DNA from: Ectothiorhodospiraceae bacterium
Lineage (GTDB): Bacteria; Pseudomonadota; Gammaproteobacteria; HK1
Assembly (NCBI GenBank): GCA_024234875.1
Contig: JACKNM010000008.1
Location: forward strand, 216,499 to 280,498
Length of the DNA: 64,000 bases
Reading direction: 5' to 3'
Of the stretch, positions 36,105 through 45,246 are shown piece by piece (within the stretch, counting starts at the first letter, position 1; every line of letters starts with the position of its first letter). A model generated the notes under the pieces. It did no database searches and was not told the origin of the DNA. It was given only the letters and a program-made list of their open reading frames with translations. A program made the position numbers and the translations under genes.

Positions 36105-37169
36105 TCAGACGACGACGTCTGCGAAGCTGGCGGGGCGGCCGGCGCCGGAGGGCAGCGCGAGCACGCGGAGCGTTCGGCGCAGGTCGTCCTCGGCGAGGCC
36201 GCGGCAGATGACCACCAGCACGCCACGACGCACGCCGCCCGGCCAGGCGTCGAGGCGCAGGGGGCGGTCGAACAACGTGTGCACCCCGTGCACCACGACC
36301 GGCGCACCCGTCTCCAGGTTCTCCAGCAACCCCTTCACCCGCAGCAGCGCCTCACCGTGGCTCTCGGCCATCAGCTCGCACCAGGCCGCGAGGCCCGCCC
36401 AGCTCACGGGATGGTCGACACGAAAGCAGTGCGCGCGAATGTCCGCTTCGTGGCGCGCCGCATGGTGGCCGTGACCGACCGCAGCATGACGCTCCTCGGC
36501 CAGCCACCCGGCGACCGCCGGCGCACCGCCGCGCATGTCGCCGAGCCCAACCCCGAGCACCTGGCTCGGAGGCACCGCCCCGCGCACCACCCGCAGCACA
36601 GAGGCAGCCGGATTGATGCCCGCCAGCCGTTCCTCGATGGCGGCCGTGGCTTGCGCCGAGACGAGATCGGTCTTGGTGAGCAGCAGACGGTCCGCCACCG
36701 CCACCTGACGCAGTACCTCGGGTTGCGCGTCGAGCTGAGCCGGCGCGTGCACCGCATCGACACAGGTCACCACGCCGTCGAGCCGGAAGTGGTCGGTGAC
36801 GAACGGATCGCGGGTCAGCGACGCCAGGATCGGACCGGGCTCCGCCAGCCCCGTGGTCTCCACCAGCACACGGTCGAAACGCGGTAGCTCACCGCGCACG
36901 CGCCCCATCCAGAGCTCACCCAACGTCTCGCGCAACGTGTTGCCGATGGTGCAGCACAGGCAGCCCGAATCGAGCAGGACGACGGTGTCCTGCGCCGACC
37001 GGATCAACAGATGGTCGAGGCCGATCTCGCCGAACTCGTTGACGATCACTGCAGCATCGGCCATGCCCGGGTCGCCGAGCAGGCCGTTGAGCACGGTGGT
37101 CTTGCCAGCGCCGAGGAAGCCGGTCAGCAGCGTGACCGGGATGCGAGCTTCCTCACCGGACCCGGTCAC
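36105..37169 (-). CDS. CobW/G3E-family GTPase, putative metallochaperone
   Basis: This 354-residue GTPase has the P-loop GFLGAGKTT (17-25), the metal-binding CLCC (C70, C72, C73), NEFGEIGLD switch region, TTGLAEP and TKTD guanine motif. A His-rich stretch (HAAVGHGHHAARHEADIRAH, about 228-248) adds metal capacity. COG0523 proteins deliver zinc or cobalt to client enzymes. Placement between a two-metal amidohydrolase and a nitrilase gene suggests the former is the client. Confidence 0.88.
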   Translation of the reverse strand: MTGSGEEARIPVTLLTGFLGAGKTTVLNGLLGDPGMADAAVIVNEFGEIGLDHLLIRSAQDTVVLLDSGCLCCTIGNTLRETLGELWMGRVRGELPRFDRVLVETTGLAEPGPILASLTRDPFVTDHFRLDGVVTCVDAVHAPAQLDAQPEVLRQVAVADRLLLTKTDLVSAQATAAIEERLAGINPAASVLRVVRGAVPPSQVLGVGLGDMRGGAPAVAGWLAEERHAAVGHGHHAARHEADIRAHCFRVDHPVSWAGLAAWCELMAESHGEALLRVKGLLENLETGAPVVVHGVHTLFDRPLRLDAWPGGVRRGVLVVICRGLAEDDLRRTLRVLALPSGAGRPASFADVVV

Positions 37170-37229
37170 GAGCTCACGTCCTGGCCACCCGGGGTGTCGT
37201 CCGGTCGCAAACGCCCGGCACGCACTCGG

Positions 37230-38099
37230 CTACACCGGGTGCACGATCTCGTCGTAGAGATCGGGTCGCGTGTCGCGCCACCAGGGAAACTTCTTGCGTT
37301 GCCGACCGACCGCATCGAGGTCGATGGTCTCCACCAGCAACTCGGGCTCCTGCATCCCCGCCTCGCGCACGATGGTCCCCCTGGGATCCACCAGCATGCT
37401 GCGACCGATGTGCACCCGCGGCTCCTCGGTTCCGACTCGGTTCGCCGCCGCCACCCAGACACCGTTCTCGTAAGCTCTGGAGCGCAACGGCACCTCCCAG
37501 ATGCCGATGCGATGATCGGTGTCGCCGTAGGTCGAGTAGCAGATGGGCATGAAGATGATCTCGGCGCCCCGCCGTGCCAGCACGCGACTGGGCTCCGGGT
37601 AGAGGCGGTCGTTGCAGATCTGGATGCCGATTCGCGCCCCCGCCACGTCGAACACGGGCAGGTCGTCGCCGGGGGTGAAGTAGAACTTCTCGAAGCTGCC
37701 GGTTCCACCGGCGAGCTCGGTCGGGAAGTAGGCGGGAATGTGGGTCTTGCGGTAGGTCCCGACGTGGTTGCCCGCGGCATCCACCACCAGCGCCGAGTTG
37801 TAGTAGGCGCTGGCGGTCTTCTCGCCGTAGGGGAAGACCATCGCCAGACCGTGCTCGCGCGCCCGCTCGAAGATCGGATCGGTCACCGGGCTGGGCAAGG
37901 TGAGGAACAGGTGGTCGAAGTCCTCCCGCAGCCGGTTGGGGAAGAACGGCGTGAGGAACAGCTCACCGAAGCACAGGAGCTGCGCCCCGGCCGCGGCGGC
38001 GGCGTCGACCATGCGGCAGGCCTCGGGAACGCCGTCGGCGGGGTTCTCGGTGAGCACCGGGCCGGTCTGCGCCAACGCGATCGTGATCGGTCGTGACAT
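37230..38099 (-). CDS. Nitrilase-superfamily amidohydrolase (carbamoylase-like), copy 1
   Basis: This 289-residue enzyme has the triad E46, K118 (GTYRKTHIP) and C162 (GIQICNDR). The motif arrangement and length match N-carbamoyl-amino-acid hydrolase and beta-ureidopropionase relatives rather than true nitrilases. It shares position-for-position active-site numbering and long identical stretches such as FTPGD and AYENGV with the nitrilase at 39263, so the two are paralogues. Together with the cyclic amidohydrolase it would hydrolyse a ureido or amide product. Confidence 0.88.
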   Translation of the reverse strand: MSRPITIALAQTGPVLTENPADGVPEACRMVDAAAAAGAQLLCFGELFLTPFFPNRLREDFDHLFLTLPSPVTDPIFERAREHGLAMVFPYGEKTASAYYNSALVVDAAGNHVGTYRKTHIPAYFPTELAGGTGSFEKFYFTPGDDLPVFDVAGARIGIQICNDRLYPEPSRVLARRGAEIIFMPICYSTYGDTDHRIGIWEVPLRSRAYENGVWVAAANRVGTEEPRVHIGRSMLVDPRGTIVREAGMQEPELLVETIDLDAVGRQRKKFPWWRDTRPDLYDEIVHPV

Positions 38100-38129
38100 G
38101 GTTTGCGCCTCTGATCCGAAAGCCGAAGT

Positions 38130-39116
38130 CTACTCCCCGCGTGCCGCCACCAGGGTCGCGCCGATGCACTCGACGACCCGATCGCGCCCCGCGGCGTCCG
38201 GATCCCGCGGCACCGCCAGTGCCACCTCGTCGATGCCCAGCGCCTCCAGCTCGAGAATGCGCGCGCGCACGTCGGCCGGCGTGCCGGCGAAGGTGAAGCG
38301 CGGCACCAGAGCGTCCGGTACGAGGGTGGCGAAAGCGGCGCCGGGATCCCCGTGAGCCGCGTAGTCGTAGCGCTCGCGGATGCGCGCGGCAACCTCCAAG
38401 GTCAGGGGATCGTCGTTGCCGGGCAGGTCGCGCAGGATTGCCCGCGCCACGTTGTAGCGGCATCGATCGAGCGAGCGTGCCGGGTCGTCCTGCGACATGT
38501 GGCAAGCAGCCCAGACCACGCGGCGCACCGCGGCCGGGTCTCGGCCGGCCTGCCGGGCGCCGTCGTCCACCAGTCGGCAGGCGGCACCGACGAGGTCGGG
38601 TGCCACCCCGTTCATCAGCACCACCTCGTCGGCCAGCGCACCGGCCAGCGCCAGCATGCGTGGGCCGCTGGCGGCCACCGCGATCGGCAACCGGCATCCG
38701 TCGGCGTAGCGGATGCCGGTGCCCTGGCCGGCATCGTCGCCGCGAATCAGCGCGCGCAGCTCCGCGATGCAGCCCGCAAGGCGGTCCACCGTGACCGGTC
38801 GCATGCCGAGGGTGCGAAGCGCGCTGTCACCGATGCTGATCCCGAGCGTCGCCCGCCCCCCGGACAGCTCGGCCAGGGTCACGAACGCCGCGGCAGTCAC
38901 GCTCGGATGGCGAGTGACGGGATTGGTGACACAGGTGGCCAGGCGCACCCGCTCGGTGGCGAGCGCCATCGCGCCGAGCAACACGTACGGCTCACGCCAC
39001 AGCAGGTGGGAGTCGGCGAGCCACACCGCGGAAAGACCGTGGCGCTCGGCCCGGCGAGCGGTGTCGACCAGGGACGCGGCGGGGGTGTCGGGGTAGAGGC
39101 CCAGGCTGATGTCCAT
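38130..39116 (-). CDS. Luciferase-like (LLM) flavin/F420-dependent oxidoreductase
   Basis: This roughly 328-residue TIM-barrel protein has the LLM pattern: GLYPDTPAASLVDTARRAERHGLSAVWLADSHLL, an ATERVRLATCVTNP strand and GGRATLGISIGDSA. Members are FMN- or F420-linked monooxygenases or reductases. RutA, which oxidatively opens the uracil ring, is a member, which is relevant here because cyclic-amide and nitrilase genes flank it. ATG 39116 is chosen; TTG 39137 would add 7 residues. No clear ribosome site is seen. Confidence 0.8.
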   Translation of the reverse strand: MDISLGLYPDTPAASLVDTARRAERHGLSAVWLADSHLLWREPYVLLGAMALATERVRLATCVTNPVTRHPSVTAAAFVTLAELSGGRATLGISIGDSALRTLGMRPVTVDRLAGCIAELRALIRGDDAGQGTGIRYADGCRLPIAVAASGPRMLALAGALADEVVLMNGVAPDLVGAACRLVDDGARQAGRDPAAVRRVVWAACHMSQDDPARSLDRCRYNVARAILRDLPGNDDPLTLEVAARIRERYDYAAHGDPGAAFATLVPDALVPRFTFAGTPADVRARILELEALGIDEVALAVPRDPDAAGRDRVVECIGATLVAARGE

Positions 39117-39262
39117 CGTCACCACGGTCCGCGCCAAGCTCGGTGACGATATCAGCCGTGCTGCCCACTGTCACCGCGCCGGATGCAGGCGTAATCTCGG
39201 CACGTCGCGAAGGTCATGCCGACCGTGACGCGCGATGCCGACACAGGTAGTAGGAGGCTCCG

Positions 39263-40132
39263 ATGGCGCGAACGATCACCGTGGCGGCGGCCCAGACCGG
39301 CCCCGTGCTCACCGACGACCTGAGCGCTCAGGTGGCGCCGGCATGCGAGATGATCGATCAGGCTGCCCGCCAGGGCGCCGACGTCATCTGCTTTCCCGAG
39401 GTGTTCATGACACCGTTCTTCCCCAACCGGCTCATCGACGACTTCGACAAGTACTTCCTCACCCTGCCGGATCCGCTGACGGACCCCATCTTCGAGCGTG
39501 CGGCCAGGCACTCCATGGCCATGGTCTTTCCCTACGCCGAGCGCTGCGGCTCGCACTACTACAACGCCGCGGCGATCACCGATCGCTCGGGCAAGCTGCT
39601 CGGCACCTACCGCAAGACCCACATCCCGGCCATCCTCCCGTCCAAGGCGCGCGGCGGGACCGGGAGCTACGAGAAGTTCTACTTCACCCCCGGCGACGCG
39701 CTTCCGGTGTTCGATCTGGACGGCATTCGGATCGGGGTGCAGATCTGCTACGACCGCAAGTTCCCGGAGGGCTGCCGGGCACTCGCGATCGCGGGGGCGG
39801 AGATCGTCTTCATCCCCATCTGCGCCGCCACCTACGGGGAGCAGAAGCTGCGCGCCGAGACCTGGGAGCTGCCGATCCAGGCCCGCGCCTACGAGAACGG
39901 GGTGTTCGTGGTCGCGCCCAATCGCGCCGGTGACGAGCACGGTCGGCTGCACATGGGCAAGTCGATGATCGTCAATCCCGTGGGGGCCGAGACGATGGCG
40001 CTCGGCGGCTCCGAGGAGCCCGAGGTCCTGGTGGCGACCCTGGACCTCGACGACGTCCGCGTCGCCCAGAAGAGCCTGCCGTGGTGGCGCGACCGGCGTC
40101 CGGAGCTCTACGCCACCCTCGCCGGCACGTGA
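39263..40132 (+). CDS. Nitrilase-superfamily amidohydrolase (carbamoylase-like), copy 2
   Basis: This 289-residue paralogue of the enzyme at 37230-38099 has E46, K118 and C162 at identical positions. Differences concentrate after residue 160 and around 55-65, which probably alters substrate choice. It is divergent from the luciferase-like gene across a 125-base gap and overlaps the MmgE/PrpD gene by 4 bases, so those two are coupled. Confidence 0.88.
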   Translation: MARTITVAAAQTGPVLTDDLSAQVAPACEMIDQAARQGADVICFPEVFMTPFFPNRLIDDFDKYFLTLPDPLTDPIFERAARHSMAMVFPYAERCGSHYYNAAAITDRSGKLLGTYRKTHIPAILPSKARGGTGSYEKFYFTPGDALPVFDLDGIRIGVQICYDRKFPEGCRALAIAGAEIVFIPICAATYGEQKLRAETWELPIQARAYENGVFVVAPNRAGDEHGRLHMGKSMIVNPVGAETMALGGSEEPEVLVATLDLDDVRVAQKSLPWWRDRRPELYATLAGT

Positions 40133-41553
40133 CCCGCGACGCCGCCACCGCGATTCCGGCGGCGCGGCGCATCGCCGACTTCGCGGCGGGTCTCGATGCC
40201 GCCACGCTGCCGGCGGCGGTGCGCGAGGCAGCCCGGCTGCATCTTCTCGACGCCCTAGGGGTGGGCATGGCGGCGGCGTCGCTGGCCATCCGCCCACGCA
40301 TCGAGGACGCGGTGGCCCTCCTCGGTTGCGGCGGCAGGTCCACCGGCCTCGGTGCGTCCGCCCCCATGCCGGCCCCCGCCGCGGCACTGCTCAACGGCTC
40401 CCTGATCCACGCACTCGAGTTCGACGACACGCACATGGCGGCGGTCGTCCACGCCAGCGCCGTGGTGGCCCCCGCGGCATTGGCGATGGCCGAGCACGTC
40501 GGAGCGTCGGGTGCCGAGTTGTTGGCCGCCTACGTGCTCGGATTCGAGGTGATGACGCGGGCGGGGCTCGCCGGCCCTTCCGTCTTCCAGACTCGCGGCT
40601 TTCAGAGCACCGCCGTGCTCGGCGCCCCGGCGGCGGCCCTGGTGGCGGCGAGACTGGCAGGCTCGGGCGCCGACGGCATGGTCCACGCGATGGGCGTCGC
40701 CGGAAGCCAGGCCGGGGGCATCTTCGAGTTCCTCACCATGGGCGGCACCGTAAAGATGATTCACGGTGGCTGGCCGGCGCATGCCGGTGTGATGGCGGCC
40801 GCCCTGGCCGGCAGTGGGCTCACCGGCCCGGCCACCGTGCTCGACGGCGAGCGCGGGTTGTACCGTGCTTTCGCCGCCGCACCCGAGGCGGCCATACGCC
40901 TCGCCCGCGAGCTGGACGACCTCGGCACACGGTGGCGCGTGACCGAGGCGGCCTTCAAGCCCTGGCCTTGCTGTCACTACCTCCAGTCGTCCATCGAGTG
41001 CCTGCGAGACATCCTGGCCAGCGGCATCGCCGCTCGCGACGTCACCCGGCTGGAATGCGAGCTGCCCGCCGAGGTGGCCTGGCTGGTGTGCGAGCCGTGG
41101 GCGGAGAAGCTCGCGCCGGCCTCCGGGCACGTGGCGAAGTTCAGCCTGCCCTACTGCCTCGCCGCGGTGTTGACGGACGGTGACGTCAGCGTCGACACCT
41201 TCGACCGATCGGCGCCGGATCCCCGCCTCGCCGCGGCCATGGCGACCACGAGCTGGCGACCGATGGCGGACTCGGGGTTCCCCTCGCGCTACCCGGCGCG
41301 GCTGCATGTCACCACCCGTGACGGCGGCGTGCACACGGCCGAGGTGATGGACGTGCTCGGATCGCCGACGCGCCCGATGACCGCCACCGAGGTGCGCGCC
41401 AAGTTCCGGCGAAACGCCGCGCGCCTCCTCGACGACCGCGGCGTGGAGGCGGTGCTCTCGGCGGTGGACTGCCTGGACCGCGCGCCGGATCTGGGCGCGC
41501 TGTCGGATGCGCTTCGGTCCGCGGGCGCTCAGCCTCGGAAAGCGGCCTCGTAA
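40129..41553 (+). CDS. MmgE/PrpD-family protein
   Basis: This 474-residue protein belongs to the 2-methylcitrate dehydratase/aconitate decarboxylase-like family: the N-terminal helical bundle with HLLDALGVG and NGSLIHALEFDDTH, GGTVKMIHGGWPAHAGV, and FKPWPCCHYLQSSIE. These match family active-site regions. True PrpD is unlikely since no prpBC genes are near. The GTG at 40129 overlaps the nitrilase stop. Family members dehydrate or decarboxylate hydroxy-polycarboxylates; the role beside amidases is unassigned. Confidence 0.82.
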   Translation: MTRDAATAIPAARRIADFAAGLDAATLPAAVREAARLHLLDALGVGMAAASLAIRPRIEDAVALLGCGGRSTGLGASAPMPAPAAALLNGSLIHALEFDDTHMAAVVHASAVVAPAALAMAEHVGASGAELLAAYVLGFEVMTRAGLAGPSVFQTRGFQSTAVLGAPAAALVAARLAGSGADGMVHAMGVAGSQAGGIFEFLTMGGTVKMIHGGWPAHAGVMAAALAGSGLTGPATVLDGERGLYRAFAAAPEAAIRLARELDDLGTRWRVTEAAFKPWPCCHYLQSSIECLRDILASGIAARDVTRLECELPAEVAWLVCEPWAEKLAPASGHVAKFSLPYCLAAVLTDGDVSVDTFDRSAPDPRLAAAMATTSWRPMADSGFPSRYPARLHVTTRDGGVHTAEVMDVLGSPTRPMTATEVRAKFRRNAARLLDDRGVEAVLSAVDCLDRAPDLGALSDALRSAGAQPRKAAS

Positions 41554-42830
41554 CGCGCGCCGGAGACCAGCCGCCCGTCCTTGATCACCAGCGCCATCCG
41601 CGCGTGGTCCTCGAGCACCGTCACGTCGGCCAGGGGATCGCCGTCGACGACGATGACGTCGGCGCGACGCCCCGCCTCCAGCGCCCCGACCAGGTGCTCA
41701 CGGCGCAGCGCCCGTGCCGCCACGCCGGTGGCGGCGCGAATGGCGTCCATCGGGCTGAGGCCGGCGCGGACGAGGTGGCGGATCTCGCGGGCGTTGGTGC
41801 CGTGGGGATAGCGGTTACCGAGATCGCCGCCGGCGGCGATCGGGACACCGGCGGCGTAGGCGTCGGCCACGCTCTTCAGCCACAGCGGCTCGTTGACCGC
41901 CATCTCCTCACGTTGCTTCGGCTTGAGGTTCAGGGTCTCGCCGAGCTCCAGCACGCTGAACAGGGTGCACATCGTCGGTACCAGGACGCTGTCCCCGCGC
42001 TGGAACAGCGCGATCCCCTCGTCGTCCAGGCGCGTGGCGTGCTCGATGGTGTCGCTACCGGCGCGCAGCGCGTACTTGACCGCGTCGTAGGACTGGCAGT
42101 GCACCGCGGTGGTCCGGCCCCAGCGGTGGGCCTCGTGGACCGCGGTGGTGATCTCGTCCTCGCGCATCGTGGTCATCCAGGTGTAGGCATAGGGCCCCAC
42201 CTCCACCCCGCTGGCGGCGAGCTTGACGTTGTCGACGCCAGCGCGAATCTGACGGCGCACCACCTTCAGCACGTCGGCGGCACCGTCGACGATGACCCCG
42301 AGACCGCCGGCCACCCGCTCCCAGCTCGGCGGCAGGGTGTCGCCGAGGCCGCCGGTCGGGCTGATGATCTGGCCGCTGGCGACGATGCGTGGCCCCGGCA
42401 CCTTGCCGGCGTCGATGGCGTCACGCACCGCGACCGCGGCGTTGGCGACCGTGCCGACGTCGCGGATCGTGGTGTAGCCCGCGCGTAGCACCCGGCCCGC
42501 GTTGAGCAGGGCATTGATGGTGGCGGTCTCCACCGAGCAGCGATCCAGGGCGTCCAGGGTGGTGAATCCGTCGTAGACCAGGTGCGCGTGGCAATCGATC
42601 AGCCCCGGCAGCAGGGTGCGCCCGCCGACGTCCAGCTCGATGCTCGTCGCCTCGGTCGGCCGGCGGTACGCGCTCATCGACCCGACCGACTCGATACGAC
42701 CACCGCGGCACACCACGAAGCCGTCGTCCAGCGGCTCCGAGCCGAGACCGTCGATCACGCGCCCGTGCAGCAGGACCAACGGCTCGGGGCCGGCGCGAAG
42801 CGCCTGCAGTAGCTCGAGTGGGGTCTCCAT
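41529..42830 (-). CDS. Metal-dependent amidohydrolase (imidazolonepropionase/prolidase-like), copy 1
   Basis: This 433-residue amidohydrolase has GLIDCHAHL (HxH metal pair), LAASGVEVG, AVHCQSYDAVKYA and a second His in TIEHATRLDD, with the late Asp region AAGGDLGNRYPHGTN. This arrangement matches Xaa-Pro-dipeptidase- and imidazolonepropionase-like members. Relatives hydrolyse dipeptides, organophosphates or cyclic amides. ATG 42830 has GAGGAGC upstream. It follows a paralogue on the same strand and its 3' end overlaps MmgE/PrpD by 25 bases in convergent orientation. Confidence 0.85.
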   Translation of the reverse strand: METPLELLQALRAGPEPLVLLHGRVIDGLGSEPLDDGFVVCRGGRIESVGSMSAYRRPTEATSIELDVGGRTLLPGLIDCHAHLVYDGFTTLDALDRCSVETATINALLNAGRVLRAGYTTIRDVGTVANAAVAVRDAIDAGKVPGPRIVASGQIISPTGGLGDTLPPSWERVAGGLGVIVDGAADVLKVVRRQIRAGVDNVKLAASGVEVGPYAYTWMTTMREDEITTAVHEAHRWGRTTAVHCQSYDAVKYALRAGSDTIEHATRLDDEGIALFQRGDSVLVPTMCTLFSVLELGETLNLKPKQREEMAVNEPLWLKSVADAYAAGVPIAAGGDLGNRYPHGTNAREIRHLVRAGLSPMDAIRAATGVAARALRREHLVGALEAGRRADVIVVDGDPLADVTVLEDHARMALVIKDGRLVSGARYEAAFRG

Positions 42831-42847
42831 CGGGGCTCCTCGGTACC

Positions 42848-44185
42848 TCAACCAGCCTCGACCGGCACCTGGCGCGTCTCGTCCAGGGACCGGTGCACCC
42901 AGTCACCGACCCGGAAGCGCGGGCCGACGAGGCCGCGATCGGCGGGGAGTGGCTGCTCCACACCGGCCTTGAGGAGGTGGTGGATGCGAGACTTGTCACG
43001 CAGCACGGCGACGTCCGCAGCGGGGTCTCCGTCGACCACCAGCAGGTCGGCGCGCCGCCCCGGTGCGAGCACCCCGCGATCGGTGCGCGCATCGACGGCG
43101 CGGGCAGCAACGCTGGTGGCGGCGCGGATGGCCTCGAGCGGGGTGTAGCCGAGCGCCACCAGATACTCCATCTCCACCACCCCGTCGGGGACGTGGGGAA
43201 AGCGATGGAAGGCGTCGGTGCCGATGGCGAGCGGGGTGCCGAGCGCACGCGCCGCGATCACCACCTCGCGCGCGGCGGCATACGCGCGCCAGGCCTCGTC
43301 GAGGAACGCCGCGGTCGGCGGCGGGCCGCCGTGGTCCATGCACCGCGCGTGCAGCCACGCGATGGTGGGGCTGAACGGGATGTCCTTCTCGCGCATCGCG
43401 ACCAGCAGCTCCTCGTCGGCGAACTCGGCGCAGTGCAACGACACCACACCCGCATCGATGGCGGCACGGACACCTTCCCGGGAGTGGGCATGGGCGTGCA
43501 CGCGCTTGCCGAAGCGCGCGGCCTCGGCCACCGCGGCGGCGATCTCCTCGTAGCCGAGATCCTCGTGCTCGGCGCTGCTGAAGCGCGACCCGGCGACCCC
43601 ACTCGCGGCGACCTTGATCCAGTCGACGCCGCCGGTCACCTGGTGGCGCACCGCCCGGCGCACCTCGTCGGTGCCGCTGACGATGGTGCACAGCGCCCCG
43701 CTGCTCTGCCGCGAGACCCAGGCGGGGTCGTTGTCGAGCAAGCCCCCGATGCCACAGAGCATCGGGCCGGCGGCGAACACGTCGGGCCCGACCACCAGAC
43801 CCTCACGCACCGCGTCGCGGATGGCCGGCGCAATCCAGCCCCGGCAAGCGCCGTCGCCGATGGTGGTGAAGCCGCAGGCGAGGACGTGGCGCGCATTGTC
43901 GGCGGCCCGCAGGGTGTTGAGCTCGACGCTCTCCACCTGGTCCAGTCGCCATACGTCGGGCTCGACGGTGTGATACGTGAGGTGGGTATGGGCGTCGACC
44001 AGCCCCGGCATCACCGTGCGCCCGTCGAGGTCCACCACCCGGTCCCCGGCGTGGACGGCGAGACGCGCGTCGGGGCCGACGTCGACGATGCGCTGGCCGT
44101 CGATCACCACCCCGGCAGCGTCCACCGGCTCGGCACCGGTACCGTCCACCAGCCGCCCGCCTCTCAGCACGATCCGCACCGACAT
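42848..44185 (-). CDS. Metal-dependent amidohydrolase, copy 2
   Basis: This 445-residue protein is a paralogue of the gene 18 bases downstream: GLVDAHTHL, the lysine region WIKVAASGVAGS, HAHAHSREGV, and the late AIGTDAFHRFPH with the metal Asp. Shared segments such as YTPLEAIRAATSVAARA and RRADLLVVDGDP fit one family. Start: ATG 44185 or the adjacent GTG 44188, which both sit close to GGAGGG. It is probably co-transcribed with the Gfo/Idh enzyme upstream. Confidence 0.85.
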   Translation of the reverse strand: MSVRIVLRGGRLVDGTGAEPVDAAGVVIDGQRIVDVGPDARLAVHAGDRVVDLDGRTVMPGLVDAHTHLTYHTVEPDVWRLDQVESVELNTLRAADNARHVLACGFTTIGDGACRGWIAPAIRDAVREGLVVGPDVFAAGPMLCGIGGLLDNDPAWVSRQSSGALCTIVSGTDEVRRAVRHQVTGGVDWIKVAASGVAGSRFSSAEHEDLGYEEIAAAVAEAARFGKRVHAHAHSREGVRAAIDAGVVSLHCAEFADEELLVAMREKDIPFSPTIAWLHARCMDHGGPPPTAAFLDEAWRAYAAAREVVIAARALGTPLAIGTDAFHRFPHVPDGVVEMEYLVALGYTPLEAIRAATSVAARAVDARTDRGVLAPGRRADLLVVDGDPAADVAVLRDKSRIHHLLKAGVEQPLPADRGLVGPRFRVGDWVHRSLDETRQVPVEAG

Positions 44186-44217
44186 CACCCTCCGCGCCCC
44201 GACCGGGCCGCCGCTCG

Positions 44218-45219
44218 TCAGTCTCCGCCCCGGCGACCCCCGCCGCCGCGGTGGCGCAGCATCTCCTCGACGATCTGCTGCACCGCGAAGGCGGTGGCGA
44301 AGTCGGGCATGGTGTGGGGCTCACCGCCGACCCAGCGCGCCACGTTGTCGAGCTGATCGCGCTGCCACCGCGCCGCCGGGGCCTCGTCACCGTCGTCGAC
44401 GTCGCACCACGGGCCACCGTCGCTCGCGCGCAGCCGATACAGATCCACCACCGCACGCGACGCGTGCTCACCCCACACCGTGTACTCGAACTGGTCCGGG
44501 CCCACGCCCTCGGTGTTGGCCATCACGCTCACCGGCACGCCGCCGAACTCGAGCTCGGCCACCACCGCGGTCTCGGCGCGTTGTCCGTCCGGTGCCCGCA
44601 ACCGGCAGTGGAGAACCCGCCCGGGTCCGAGCAGGCGCGCGGACAGGAACACGAAATGCGATACCACCTCGCGCACCAGGCCACCCTGGTCGGCGCCGCG
44701 CAACCACGGCGCCTCGGCGTATCGCCGCTCGCCCCAGGCGCGCGCGTGGATCCGAAGCTCGGCGCAGTGCACCTTCCCGAGCGCGCCGGCCGCGACATCG
44801 GCCACCAGACGCGCCCCGGCGCCCGAGGCGTGGATGAAGTTGACCGCATTGGGCACGCCGGTGCGCTCGGCGTGGGCGACCAGGGCCCGGCTCTCGTCCT
44901 CGTCGACCCCGAGCGGCTTCTCACACAGCACCGGCTTGCCGGCGTCGAGCCCCGCCCGGGCGTGGGCGGCATGGGTGAACGGGGGCGACGCGACGTAGAC
45001 GACGCCGACCGCGCGATCGGCGATCAACGCCGCCGCGTCGTCGACCACCCGCAGGTCGGGGCAGACATCGAGAGCGGCCCGACACCGGGCAGGATCGGGG
45101 TCCCAGACCGCGACCGGAGCCACCCGAGTGTGCAGGTGGGCCGCACGCAGCATCCGCATGCCGATGGAGCCCAGGCCGATGAAGCCAAGGCCGACGACCT
45201 CGATGGCGGCACGACTCAC
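44218..45219 (-). CDS. Gfo/Idh/MocA-family oxidoreductase
   Basis: This 333-residue enzyme has the Rossmann segment GLGSIGMRMLRAAH, the canonical CEKPLGV and the C-terminal domain with VVSHFVFLSARLLGPG. It differs from the gene at 12391 by keeping CEKP. It lies 32 bases upstream of the amidohydrolase pair. A sugar or glycine-derivative substrate cannot be inferred. Confidence 0.83.
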   Translation of the reverse strand: MSRAAIEVVGLGFIGLGSIGMRMLRAAHLHTRVAPVAVWDPDPARCRAALDVCPDLRVVDDAAALIADRAVGVVYVASPPFTHAAHARAGLDAGKPVLCEKPLGVDEDESRALVAHAERTGVPNAVNFIHASGAGARLVADVAAGALGKVHCAELRIHARAWGERRYAEAPWLRGADQGGLVREVVSHFVFLSARLLGPGRVLHCRLRAPDGQRAETAVVAELEFGGVPVSVMANTEGVGPDQFEYTVWGEHASRAVVDLYRLRASDGGPWCDVDDGDEAPAARWQRDQLDNVARWVGGEPHTMPDFATAFAVQQIVEEMLRHRGGGGRRGGD

Positions 45220-45246
45220 GGCAGCCCCCCGCTCGTGCCGCGCCGG

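Noticed and set aside
39152..40387. Minus-strand frame opposite the second nitrilase
   Set aside because: It is the antisense of a protein with a full catalytic triad.
40129..41553. PrpD of the methylcitrate cycle
   Set aside because: No prpB or prpC nearby, and the gene is coupled to a nitrilase; only the family name is supported.
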